From Bacteroidota bacterium (lineage in GTDB: Bacteria > Bacteroidota > Ignavibacteria > Ignavibacteriales > Melioribacteraceae), in NCBI GenBank assembly GCA_021812745.1, contig JAKAMS010000026.1, positions 1 through 14,285 of the forward strand: DNA of 14,285 nucleotides. Direction: 5' to 3'. Numbering within the stretch: position 1 is the stretch's first letter; every line of letters starts with the position of its first letter. Below the pieces are notes generated by a model. It was not told where the DNA came from. It saw only the letters and a list, made by a program, of their open reading frames with translations, and ran no database searches. Below are positions 7,624 through 14,285 of the stretch, in pieces. The position numbers and the translations under genes were made by a program.

Positions 7624-8328
7624 TTATTGTTCTATTGGTTCTACTCTTCTTGCACCTACATAACGTTTTTTATAATAAGCCGCATCAAGAGATGAGACTG
7701 TAACGCCTAAAGAGCGGCTTGCATGAACAAATTGATTTTCACCAAGATAAATTCCAACATGACCCGGATTAGATGCCCGGCGGGTATTGAAAAATACAAG
7801 ATCGCCGAATTGCAGATCTTCTTTTGAAATTTTATCTCCGACAGCATATTGCTCTCTGGCAGAACGCGGAAGATCAATAGAAAGCGAGTTTTGAAATACT
7901 TGTAATGTAAATGCGGAACAGTCTATTCCCTTTTGTGTACTTCCGCCATATTTGTAAGGAGTGTCTAAAAATTTTATTACTTCTAATAAAATTTTTTCGC
8001 GGGAAGTAAGAGCAACATTAAATTCTTTCAGCTTTTCAACATTCAGAGCAAATTTTGATTTATCAACCGGAGCTTCTGCTGGCGGCTGTTCGTCAAACTC
8101 ATCATCCGTTGATGATGAATCTGCCGGATCGTTAAATATTATTCTTTCATTTTTTGCGTTAGATTTTTTTACGCTGTCTTTAGAAGAACTTTTGACTGCT
8201 GCCGGTTTTTCTTTTTTACCATTATTTTTTTTATAACGCTGAGCGTTGGACGATGCGGAACAACTCACAAAAATTGCAAGAACAAGAAGTCCCAGAAGAA
8301 AAGTTCTAGTCAAATATATTAGCCTCAT
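7624..8328 (-). CDS. NlpC/P60 cell-wall peptidase, lipoprotein
   Basis: Probable cysteine peptidase of the NlpC/P60 family, which cuts peptide cross-bridges or stems of peptidoglycan. It is anchored to the envelope by a lipid. The 234-residue protein has a basic-hydrophobic signal with a relaxed lipobox (AIFVSC, lipidated at C23). A charged low-complexity linker rich in Lys, Ser, Asp and Glu follows (about residues 30-95), then the catalytic domain (about 105-230). The catalytic Cys is C137 in GIDCSAF, the His is H190 in NPGHVGIYLG, and the third residue is probably H202 in FVHASR. YKYGGS and FGDLVFF are the other family marks. The start is ATG at 8328, 11 bases after the sigma factor stop, so it very likely shares its transcript. 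The substrate bond is not readable from the sequence. Confidence 0.93.
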   Translation of the reverse strand: MRLIYLTRTFLLGLLVLAIFVSCSASSNAQRYKKNNGKKEKPAAVKSSSKDSVKKSNAKNERIIFNDPADSSSTDDEFDEQPPAEAPVDKSKFALNVEKLKEFNVALTSREKILLEVIKFLDTPYKYGGSTQKGIDCSAFTLQVFQNSLSIDLPRSAREQYAVGDKISKEDLQFGDLVFFNTRRASNPGHVGIYLGENQFVHASRSLGVTVSSLDAAYYKKRYVGARRVEPIEQ

Positions 8329-8339
8329 TTGTATGGCGG

Positions 8340-9194
8340 TCAGCCTAAGTATGATCTTAAATTTTTACTACGGGAAGCGTGGCGCAATCTTTTTATAGCT
8401 TTCTCTTTTATTTGCCGAACGCGTTCACGTGTAAGATTAAATCTTTCTCCAATCTCTTCGAGTGTGAGTGAATGTTCTTTATTCAATCCGAAATAGAGTT
8501 TAATAACTTCTCCTTCTCTTTCGGATAAAGTTGATAATGCCCTTTCAATTTCTCTTCTGAGCGATTCAGACATCAGAGAATGATCGGGAGAAGGTTGTTC
8601 ATCATTTTCAAGGATATCAAGCAGGCGGTTTTCTTCACCTTGCGCAAATGGTGCGTCCATAGAAACGGCGCGACCGGAAATTTTCAGAGTATCAGAAACT
8701 TCGCTAATGTCCATATCAAGTTCTTGGGCAAGTTCATGAGCATTTGGTTCACGTTCATATTCCTGCTCAAGATTACTGTATGCTTTTCCAATTTTATTAA
8801 GAGCGCCAACTCTGTTCAAAGGAAGGCGTACAATTCTTGATTGTTCTGCCAGAGCTTGAAGAATTGACTGACGAATCCACCATACTGCATAAGAAATAAA
8901 TTTAAAACCGCGGGTTTCGTCAAATCTTCTTGCGGCTTTAATCAATCCAAGATTTCCTTCATTAATTAGATCACCAAGCGTCAGTCCTTGATTCTGATAC
9001 TGTTTAGCCACAGAGACAACAAATCGTAAATTCGCTTTAACCAATTTTTCCAATGCAAGCTGATCATTTTTTCTGATTCTAATGGCGAGTTCAATTTCTT
9101 CATCGGGTGTAAGAAGATCAACTTTCCCGATCTCTTGAAGGTATTTATCTAACGATTGACTTTCCCGGTTGGTAAACTGCTTCGTGATCTTCAA
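8340..9194 (-). CDS. rpoD: Primary (housekeeping) RNA polymerase sigma factor, short FCB type
   Basis: Directs RNA polymerase to housekeeping promoters. The 284-residue protein has sigma region 1.2 ([10 protein letters not shown]). Regions 2.1-2.4 run from [16 protein letters not shown] through [19 protein letters not shown] to [18 protein letters not shown]. Region 3 starts at SRIVRLPLN. Region 4.2 has the helix-turn-helix [29 protein letters not shown] (split here as [10 protein letters not shown] and [10 protein letters not shown]). There is no region 1.1 and no large non-conserved insert, which is the normal form of the primary sigma factor in Bacteroidota and relatives. The start is TTG at 9194, with AGGAG 8 bases upstream. 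That Shine-Dalgarno contains the TAG stop of the upstream BMC vertex gene (TAGGAG), so translation is probably coupled. A stress-type sigma is unlikely given the strong primary-sigma motifs. Confidence 0.96.
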   Translation of the reverse strand: MKITKQFTNRESQSLDKYLQEIGKVDLLTPDEEIELAIRIRKNDQLALEKLVKANLRFVVSVAKQYQNQGLTLGDLINEGNLGLIKAARRFDETRGFKFISYAVWWIRQSILQALAEQSRIVRLPLNRVGALNKIGKAYSNLEQEYEREPNAHELAQELDMDISEVSDTLKISGRAVSMDAPFAQGEENRLLDILENDEQPSPDHSLMSESLRREIERALSTLSEREGEVIKLYFGLNKEHSLTLEEIGERFNLTRERVRQIKEKAIKRLRHASRSKNLRSYLG

Positions 9195-9205
9195 AACTAC
9201 TTCTC

Positions 9206-9478
9206 CTACACGGATTGAACATTAATAGAATCAACAATCCCAACAATTGAAGCGTCAGTAGGTGCCATATCAACATCAAGCGGTATAACAGCTTCGCTTG
9301 CAGTAACATAAAAAACAATTTCTCCCGGTCCGGCGCCTACGGTATCAAGCGCTACAATAGGTCCGCCGAGATTTTTATACTCAGCATTAATCGGCTGTAC
9401 AAAAAGCATTTTGTAGCCCGCGAGCGTCTCATATTTTCTTGTCGCCCATATTGTTCCAATAACTCTTCCTAAGTACAT
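9206..9478 (-). CDS. Microcompartment vertex protein, EutN/CcmL (BMC-P) family, second copy
   Basis: BMC-P proteins form pentamers that cap the vertices of bacterial microcompartment shells. The 90-residue protein has the family opening [21 protein letters not shown], the central [13 protein letters not shown] (about 44-56) and the closing [13 protein letters not shown]. Where the first copy has the canonical GSSAR after VGAGxGE, this one reads [12 protein letters not shown], so it is a divergent paralog that might form its own pentamers or mixed vertices. The ATG start at 9478 shares one base with the TAA stop of the first copy (TAATG), which implies translational coupling. Its own TAG stop lies in the Shine-Dalgarno sequence of the sigma factor gene. 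Length is normal for the family (about 85-100). Confidence 0.93.
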   Translation of the reverse strand: MYLGRVIGTIWATRKYETLAGYKMLFVQPINAEYKNLGGPIVALDTVGAGPGEIVFYVTASEAVIPLDVDMAPTDASIVGIVDSINVQSV

Positions 9479-9777
9479 TATACTTCAACCGCTTCTTTAT
9501 TTTTTTCTTTCACGGTGATATCGAGCTTATCAACTATCGCCATAATAACCGCATCAATCGGTTTATTTTTTGTAAACGTCGTTTGACGCGCAGAACTTCC
9601 TTGCGCAACTAATACGACTTCACCTACACCGGCTCCAACGGAATCAACAGCTATAACGGTCGCTTCTTTCGGCTTGTATTCTAGATCAAGCTGACGAACA
9701 ATTAAAAATTTTGCGCCTACAAGGTTTTCGTCTTTTCTTGTTGACCAAACTGTGCCGATAACTTTTCCTAGTACCAA
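9478..9777 (-). CDS. Microcompartment vertex protein, EutN/CcmL (BMC-P) family, first copy
   Basis: A 99-residue pentameric shell vertex protein. It has the canonical family blocks: LGKVIGTVWSTRKDENLVGAK, then VDSVGAGVGEVVLVAQGSSAR (about 44-64, split here as VDSVGAGVGE and VVLVAQGSSAR), and PIDAVIMAIVDKLDI. A charged 12-residue tail follows. The likely start is TTG at 9777, with GCGAGGA ending 4 bases upstream. The nearby ATG at 9782 is out of frame and meets a stop after four codons. A 178-bp gap separates it from deoB; that gap contains a possible 30-codon ORF and a weak TTGGAA (9820-9815) / TATAAA (9799-9794) pair with only 15 bases between. It heads a tightly coupled trio with the second copy and the sigma factor. 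No hexameric shell gene or encapsulated enzyme is adjacent. Confidence 0.95.
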   Translation of the reverse strand: MVLGKVIGTVWSTRKDENLVGAKFLIVRQLDLEYKPKEATVIAVDSVGAGVGEVVLVAQGSSARQTTFTKNKPIDAVIMAIVDKLDITVKEKNKEAVEV

Positions 9778-9866
9778 TTCATCCTCGCCGTTCTTTATAT
9801 GAAATATTTTTTGCTTCCAACTTTCTCTCTAGTTAAGTAACTGTAGTCCCTATATATTAATACTAT

Positions 9867-9959
9867 TCAAAAGATCATTCTTGCCACATACGCGGTCGCA
9901 ACTTTATTAAAAAAATCTGTAATGGTCAAACTGTAACGCATCTCTATCAATTTCTTCAT
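9867..9959 (-). CDS. Possible 30-codon ORF overlapping the deoB stop
   Basis: An ATG at 9959 overlaps the deoB stop in an ATGA arrangement typical of translational coupling, and opens a 30-codon frame ending in TGA at 9867. The peptide starts MKKLIEMRYSLT and ends ARMIF, with a basic start and a mostly hydrophobic middle. It lies in the only long gap between deoB and the BMC vertex genes. It has no recognisable domain. It could be a real small protein, a leader peptide or chance. The stop-start overlap is the only positive evidence. Confidence 0.25.
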   Translation of the reverse strand: MKKLIEMRYSLTITDFFNKVATAYVARMIF

Positions 9960-11119
9960 TCATTTAAAAAACTTGTTCCATGCAAATCATTATTGATTTT
10001 GAAGAAATGTGCTGCGGTTTGAGCCACATCTGCAAAAGTTTTACGTATTCCGAGATCTTTTCCCGGGGCATTTTTTTTGTAGAATAAAAGCGGGACATAT
10101 TCTCTTGTATGATCCGTGCTTATGTCAGTCGCGTCGTTGCCATGATCTGCAGTCAAAATCAGCCGGTCAGTTTCATCCAATGAATTCATTATCTCGGGCA
10201 GTCTTTCATCAAATTCTTGAAGTGCTTTGTGTAATCCTTCCGGATCATTTCTATGACCAAAATAAACATCAAAATCTACAAGGTTTGTAAAGATCAATGA
10301 ACCCTTAACACTTTTTGCGACTTCTATAATCTTGTTAATTCCCTCTTGATTGGATTTTGTTTTTAGCTGATGTTTAATACCCTTGTAATTGAAGAGATCG
10401 TTCACTTTTCCAATTGCATATGTTTCTATTCCGTTGTTCAAACAGTAATCAAGAATTGTCGGTTCAGGAGGATCTAAAGAATAATCTTTTCTGTTTGTCG
10501 TGCGTTTGAAATTTCCTTCTGAACCTATGAACGGACGCGCGATAACTCTTCCGCAAGAATCTTTACCAACCAAAACTTTTTCGCGGGTAATTGAACATAT
10601 TTCATACAGCCGTTCTAAAGGGATTACATCCTCGTGAGCAGCAATTTGAAATACAGAATCTGCTGAAGTATAGATAATTGGAAATCCGGTTCTTACGTGT
10701 TCGGCACCAAGGTCTTTAATAATTTCGGTTCCGGATGCGGCATAATTTCCGAGAATTCCTTTGACGCGGGTTTCTTTCAAGAATTTTTCCACCAGTTCTT
10801 TGGGAAATCCATTTGGATAAAATGGAAATTCAATTTCAACTTTTAATCCGCCAAGTTCCCAGTGACCTGTTGTAGAATCTTTACCGGAAGATACTTCCGC
10901 AAGTTTGCCAAAAGAAGCAAGCGGTGAAATTTGCGGTTCAATTCCTTTAATCGGTTTAATATTACCAAGTCCAAATTTTTCTAAGTTCGGCAAATTTAAA
11001 CCGCCCAGGCGGTCTGCCATATTCCCGAGTGTGTCGCTTCCTTCATCGGAATAATTTTTTGCATCGGGCAGTTCACCAATCCCGACACCATCGAGTACAA
11101 CTATAAAAAAATTGTTCAA
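9956..11119 (-). CDS. deoB: Phosphopentomutase
   Basis: Interconverts (deoxy)ribose 1-phosphate and 5-phosphate in nucleoside salvage and breakdown. The 387-residue protein is of the alkaline-phosphatase superfamily and close to the usual length of about 390. Metal ligands are all in place: D10 (VVLDGVGIGELPDA), D284 and H289 (NLVDFDVYFGHRND), D325 and H326 (TADHGND) and H337 (TDHTREYVPL). The phosphorylated threonine is T84 in GKDSTTGHWE. The protein begins at the catalytic core and ends right after the core, so I see no encapsulation-peptide extension. The start is TTG at 11119, with AGGA six bases upstream, 15 bases after the GAF/GGDEF-like gene, so the two probably share a transcript. Downstream lie the BMC vertex genes, which suggests a link to pentose-phosphate metabolism in a microcompartment (inference). 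Confidence 0.96.
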   Translation of the reverse strand: MNNFFIVVLDGVGIGELPDAKNYSDEGSDTLGNMADRLGGLNLPNLEKFGLGNIKPIKGIEPQISPLASFGKLAEVSSGKDSTTGHWELGGLKVEIEFPFYPNGFPKELVEKFLKETRVKGILGNYAASGTEIIKDLGAEHVRTGFPIIYTSADSVFQIAAHEDVIPLERLYEICSITREKVLVGKDSCGRVIARPFIGSEGNFKRTTNRKDYSLDPPEPTILDYCLNNGIETYAIGKVNDLFNYKGIKHQLKTKSNQEGINKIIEVAKSVKGSLIFTNLVDFDVYFGHRNDPEGLHKALQEFDERLPEIMNSLDETDRLILTADHGNDATDISTDHTREYVPLLFYKKNAPGKDLGIRKTFADVAQTAAHFFKINNDLHGTSFLNE

Positions 11120-11134
11120 AGATTTTCCTGTGTG

Positions 11135-13006
11135 TTAGCTAATGCTTTTAACAGAGTTGCCGCCCTTCTCTATTGCTTTTTTTAATGCGAGCTCTGCGTT
11201 TGTTAAGATTTCCTGAACATCGGTTTTATTTGTGGTTGTAGCTACACCAATTGAGACAGTAAAAGTCGTCTGTTTAGATGCAACTGCAATTGCTTTGCGT
11301 GCAATCTTAATCCTTAATTTTTCCGCCCATAGAAAAACATCTTTTGGAGACATGTTGAAAAAATAAACCGCAAAAACTTTTTCACTTATCCGTCCAAGTA
11401 AATTCAGCGGAGTCATTTCATCTTTGATCATTTGCCCGACTGTCCGTAAAACTTTTGGAAACGGATCTCCTTCAAAAAGAGATTCTTGTTCCAAAAATTC
11501 ATCAATTTTAATTACTGCTACCGCACCTTGAATTCCTATTTCTTTACTGCGTACAAGATCAATTGTAAAACGTTCTATAAACGCATCATAGTTCAATGTT
11601 TTAGTCTCGATATCAACAGAGAGCAATCCTTTCAAAATATTTATTGTTGAATAGGAATGAAGAATGAAAGCAAATATTTTTGTGGCGTTTTTAATGTATG
11701 AAACTTCGTTGTTTGAATAAACATTTTTCTTTAGACTCTCAAAGCAAAGCACACCGTAATTATGCTCATCATAGACAAGTGGAATAGCAAGGAAAGAACC
11801 GTCGAAACTTACGTCCTCGGTTTTTGCAAAGCGAGGTATATCCGATGTTGATGTATCGTCAATTTTTACCGGAGTAGCACTCAATATAGCTCTTCCTACT
11901 AACGTTCCGTTTAAGTCTATCTCCAAATTTTCACCAACATACTTTAGAGAAGTTTTGTTGATGATCTTTGTAGTTTTAAATTTTTGTTCTGCAGGTGAAT
12001 ATGAAACCAATGTAAACGAATCCCAATCCAGTAAACCTTGCATTGACGATTCAATGATCTGATGTACGTCGGCTTCCGATTCAAATTTCTTATCCGCACC
12101 TAAAATGCTCAGAAGCGTTTTTAAACGCTGATCCGCTTGCGACTCGGCAAATTTTTCTTCGAACAATGAAATGATAATTGAGATAACTCGAACAATCCTT
12201 CCAAGAGAATAAACTTGTTCAATGCCAAAAGCATCGTTCACTTTTGAATCTAAAGCAAGAATTCCGGTCAAATGTTTTCCATAAAACAAAGGAACGCCGA
12301 CAAAACTTTTGATTCCTTGAGCAGCAGCATAATAACGGATCACATCAATCTCTGCGTTTGAAGAGATATCGGTCAGAAGTTCCGGTTCTTCTTTTTGAAC
12401 AATCTTGCCAAGAATGTCATCTTCAAGATCGAACTTCTGTTGTTTGATCTGCGATGAACTTGTTACATAACGTTCTAGAGTCAAACGTTTTCTGTTCTTA
12501 TTATACCAGAAGAAAGCCGCAGTGTGCGCCATATATGAATCTTTAACAACACTTAGAATTTTTTCCAGAACAAAACCAAATTGTTCGTCATGGTTAACAT
12601 CTTCCGGTAATTCTTCGAGAGCAATTTTTTCATAATTTGTTTTAAAATCCGGCGGTTTGAAAAAATCTTGTTTACCGTGGCTGATTGTACTTCCAAAATT
12701 TTCCGCCGTAATTATTTCAATATTTTTTTTAGGAGAAATTATTTTAAAATCTTCACCGGCATCGGTTTCGTAAGAGTCTTTCTCTATTTTCCCTTCGTCC
12801 TCAAAAAGATCTGGATCGTATGTTTGATCAACAATTTCACTCCGCATTGAATCGCGTAGAAAAATTATAAATCCGGCGTATATTAAAAGCACAACACCGG
12901 AAATAATCCGCACGTAAGGATCTTCGGTAAAAAATGGAATGGCTATAAGAATGGGAATAAACAAGAAAATAAAGATTCTTTTTTTAATTTTTTCTTTGAT
13001 TCCCAT
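11135..13006 (-). CDS. Membrane-anchored GAF-GAF protein with degenerate GGDEF domain
   Basis: A 623-residue putative sensory protein. Two membrane helices near the N-terminus (about 9-26 and 32-50) are followed by an acidic linker. A first GAF domain covers about residues 140-285 (for example GIKSFVGVPLFYGKHLTGILALD) and a second about 305-460 (DGSFLAIPLVYDEHNYGVLCFES). A GGDEF-like fold forms the C-terminus, with the typical FTVSIGVATTT and AELALKKAIEKGGNSV blocks. In place of the GGDEF signature, residues 541-545 read SEKVF (context LGRISEKVFAVYF), so diguanylate cyclase activity is not expected. It more likely senses ligands and signals by protein contact or by nucleotide binding. ATG at 13006 follows a 91-bp gap after engB, and deoB starts 15 bases after its stop. 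Partner and signal are unknown. Confidence 0.88.
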   Translation of the reverse strand: MGIKEKIKKRIFIFLFIPILIAIPFFTEDPYVRIISGVVLLIYAGFIIFLRDSMRSEIVDQTYDPDLFEDEGKIEKDSYETDAGEDFKIISPKKNIEIITAENFGSTISHGKQDFFKPPDFKTNYEKIALEELPEDVNHDEQFGFVLEKILSVVKDSYMAHTAAFFWYNKNRKRLTLERYVTSSSQIKQQKFDLEDDILGKIVQKEEPELLTDISSNAEIDVIRYYAAAQGIKSFVGVPLFYGKHLTGILALDSKVNDAFGIEQVYSLGRIVRVISIIISLFEEKFAESQADQRLKTLLSILGADKKFESEADVHQIIESSMQGLLDWDSFTLVSYSPAEQKFKTTKIINKTSLKYVGENLEIDLNGTLVGRAILSATPVKIDDTSTSDIPRFAKTEDVSFDGSFLAIPLVYDEHNYGVLCFESLKKNVYSNNEVSYIKNATKIFAFILHSYSTINILKGLLSVDIETKTLNYDAFIERFTIDLVRSKEIGIQGAVAVIKIDEFLEQESLFEGDPFPKVLRTVGQMIKDEMTPLNLLGRISEKVFAVYFFNMSPKDVFLWAEKLRIKIARKAIAVASKQTTFTVSIGVATTTNKTDVQEILTNAELALKKAIEKGGNSVKSIS

Positions 13007-13097
13007 CGCTCTTCTTAGAAATTATGTAGAAATATTTGGTTAGAAGCTGTAAAAGTATCAACTCCCAATTCAATAATAAGAAAGATTTAAGATATTT

Positions 13098-13679
13098 TCA
13101 CATAAGGAAGAGTGCGGAGAGGTGTTTTACTATATCTTTTTTACCGGTTCCTTTTATAGCAGAGTAGAAAAGCATGTTCTCGCCCGGTATAATCTCGGGG
13201 AAAAATTGAACAATCCGTTTTTTAGCAGAAGCCAGCTCTGCTTGTTTCAACTTATCGGATTTGTTCATCAGCAAGAAATAAGGAATCTCTTTTGTTCTAA
13301 GAAAGTTATTAAGTTCAATATCAAGCTGCATTGGATCATGCCTGCTGTCAATAATATGAATTGCCAGTTTAATATTGCCGTTCATCGAAAAATATTTTTC
13401 AATGAGAAGCTGCCATGCATCGCGCTCGCTCTTTGAAACTTTGGCGTACCCAAAACCGGGCAAATCTACAATAAAGAATTTTTTTTCAACTAGATAATAA
13501 TTTATAGAACGGGTTTTACCCGGCGATGAAGAGGTCTTTGCCATTTTTGTATTGAAGACAGAATTAATGAATGATGACTTGCCAACATTTGAACGTCCGC
13601 AAAGAACAACAGTAGGCAGGTTTTCCTTCGGTAATTCGTTGAGATTATAAACGGCTTTGATAAATTCAATTTTTTTCAT
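13098..13679 (-). CDS. engB: Ribosome-biogenesis GTPase EngB/YsxC
   Basis: Small essential TRAFAC GTPase that assists assembly of the large ribosomal subunit. The 193 residues match the family length. G1 is GRSNVGKS (28-35), the G2 threonine is in GKTRSINYY (about 55-61), G3 is DLPGFGYAKVSK (72-83), G4 is NKSD (139-142) and G5 is the YSAIKGTGK segment near 175. The ATG at 13679 lies directly behind the T-tract of the rplQ terminator, with no Shine-Dalgarno in the preceding 20 bases. Translation must therefore start without one, or on a leaderless or very short-leader transcript or on read-through RNA. Its place after a ribosomal protein gene fits its role. Confidence 0.97.
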   Translation of the reverse strand: MKKIEFIKAVYNLNELPKENLPTVVLCGRSNVGKSSFINSVFNTKMAKTSSSPGKTRSINYYLVEKKFFIVDLPGFGYAKVSKSERDAWQLLIEKYFSMNGNIKLAIHIIDSRHDPMQLDIELNNFLRTKEIPYFLLMNKSDKLKQAELASAKKRIVQFFPEIIPGENMLFYSAIKGTGKKDIVKHLSALFLM

Positions 13680-13680
13680 A

Positions 13681-13715
13681 AAAATAAAAAAGAGTAACCG
13701 AAACCGATTACTCTT
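13681..13715 (-). terminator. Rho-independent terminator after rplQ
   Basis: On the minus strand AAGAGTAATCG (13715-13705), a GTTT loop and CGGTTACTCTT (13700-13690) form an 11-bp stem with one G-T wobble. It is followed at once by TTTTTATTTT. This is a textbook intrinsic terminator placed 25 bases after the rplQ stop, ending the ribosomal protein operon. Its U-tract runs to within one base of the engB start codon. Confidence 0.9.
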
Positions 13716-13740
13716 CTCAAATTAATCTATAATACTAAAA

Positions 13741-14285
13741 TTAACTGCCTTTTTTCTGCGGAGTCTTTGTAGTCTTTGTGATCTTTTCTTTTGTGATTTT
13801 TTCTTTTGGTGCTTTTTCTTTTTTAGGTTTTGGAGCAGCCGCTTTTTTAGCCGCCTTTTTCTCTTTCTTCTCTTCAGCTTTAACTTCTTCAGCGGTTTCA
13901 GTTGGTTTCTCTTCGCCCTTTGTTTTCTTAGGGGCTTTAGGTTTAATTACACCGCTGTAATCAACCAACTCGATAATTGCCATATGCGCGCCATCGCCTT
14001 TTCTCTGACCAAGATGAACAACGCGTGTGTAACCGCCGGGACGATCTCCAACTTTTGTTACGATGTCGCTGAACAATTCGGAAAGAACAGCTCTATCATT
14101 AATTTTTTCTGCAATTATTCTTCTCGCATGAACGGAACCTGTTTTAGCTCTAGTAATAATAGGTTCAACAAACGTACGCAATTCTTTAGCTTTTGCTGCG
14201 GTTGTTTTAATTTTTTTATGCTGAAGTAAAGATGTAGCCAACACTTTTAATGTAGCTAATCTGTGACTTGCAGTTCTACCTAATT
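13741..14285 (-). CDS. rplQ: 50S ribosomal protein L17, 5' end outside the window
   Basis: Large-subunit ribosomal protein at the exit-tunnel region. The frame is open to the window edge and begins with [20 protein letters not shown], which is typical of L17 from about residue 10. The true start (normally MRHxxxGRKLGRT) lies just outside, and the GTG at 14244 is internal. The core continues through [20 protein letters not shown], an [11 protein letters not shown] segment and a C-terminal [15 protein letters not shown] Lys/Glu/Ala/Thr-rich tail of about 65 residues follows (for example [20 protein letters not shown]), including a short tandem repeat, [10 protein letters not shown]. Such basic tails are common in Bacteroidota-type L17. 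The gene ends the ribosomal operon, with an intrinsic terminator directly after it. Confidence 0.96.
   Translation of the reverse strand, partial: LGRTASHRLATLKVLATSLLQHKKIKTTAAKAKELRTFVEPIITRAKTGSVHARRIIAEKINDRAVLSELFSDIVTKVGDRPGGYTRVVHLGQRKGDGAHMAIIELVDYSGVIKPKAPKKTKGEEKPTETAEEVKAEEKKEKKAAKKAAAPKPKKEKAPKEKITKEKITKTTKTPQKKGS

Noticed and set aside
13007..13097. Promoter before the GAF/GGDEF-like gene (TTGATA with AT-rich -10 candidates)
   Set aside because: Spacing of 18-19 bases and a poor -10 match; too weak to annotate in AT-rich DNA.
14242..14244. GTG at 14244 as the start of L17
   Set aside because: The frame stays open to the window edge and encodes the conserved [13 protein letters not shown] upstream, so this codon is internal.
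1..14285. CRISPR arrays, tRNA/rRNA genes, insertion sequences, phage or defence genes
   Set aside because: Read through for regularly spaced repeats, tRNA-like cloverleaf motifs and transposase or nuclease motifs; none seen.

Overview
The window is an AT-rich bacterial chromosome segment that reads as core genome of the Bacteroidota/Chlorobi/Ignavibacteriota (FCB) group. The best taxonomic marker is the 284-residue primary sigma factor. It lacks region 1.1 and has the short form and motif set typical of this group. Relaxed lipoboxes and two possible promoters of the -33 TTTG / -7 TAnnTTTG style agree. Several genes have clear Shine-Dalgarno sequences and TTG starts are common, which is less like classical Bacteroidia. 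Combined with the microcompartment genes, this makes an Ignavibacteria-like organism my best guess (inference only).

Every supported gene lies on the minus strand, so transcription runs from high to low coordinates. In that order: rplQ (5' end outside the window) and a strong intrinsic terminator; engB/ysxC; a membrane-anchored GAF-GAF protein with a degenerate GGDEF domain; deoB (phosphopentomutase); a possible 30-codon ORF; two EutN/CcmL-type microcompartment vertex proteins (BMC-P); the primary sigma factor; an NlpC/P60 lipoprotein; fumC; a repeat-like hairpin; a small lipoprotein; a nitrilase-superfamily amidohydrolase; a seven-helix membrane protein; a small unknown protein; a long-chain acyl-CoA synthetase; an inverted repeat; and metG (3' end outside the window).

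The most interesting part is 9206-11119. Phosphopentomutase links nucleoside-derived pentose phosphates and deoxyribose phosphate. It is followed by two different BMC vertex genes that overlap by one base. The second of these ends inside the Shine-Dalgarno sequence of the primary sigma factor gene. No hexameric shell protein, aldehyde dehydrogenase or deoxyribose-phosphate aldolase lies in the window, so this looks like a satellite part of a microcompartment encoded elsewhere, embedded in a housekeeping cluster. A sugar-phosphate (nucleoside/deoxyribose) microcompartment is a reasonable but unproven hypothesis.

The rest is mostly housekeeping: translation (rplQ, metG), ribosome assembly (engB), transcription (sigma), the TCA cycle (fumC), lipid activation (acyl-CoA synthetase) and envelope remodelling (NlpC/P60). 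No tRNA, rRNA, insertion sequence, phage gene or CRISPR array was seen. No gene-free gap exceeds about 180 bp.
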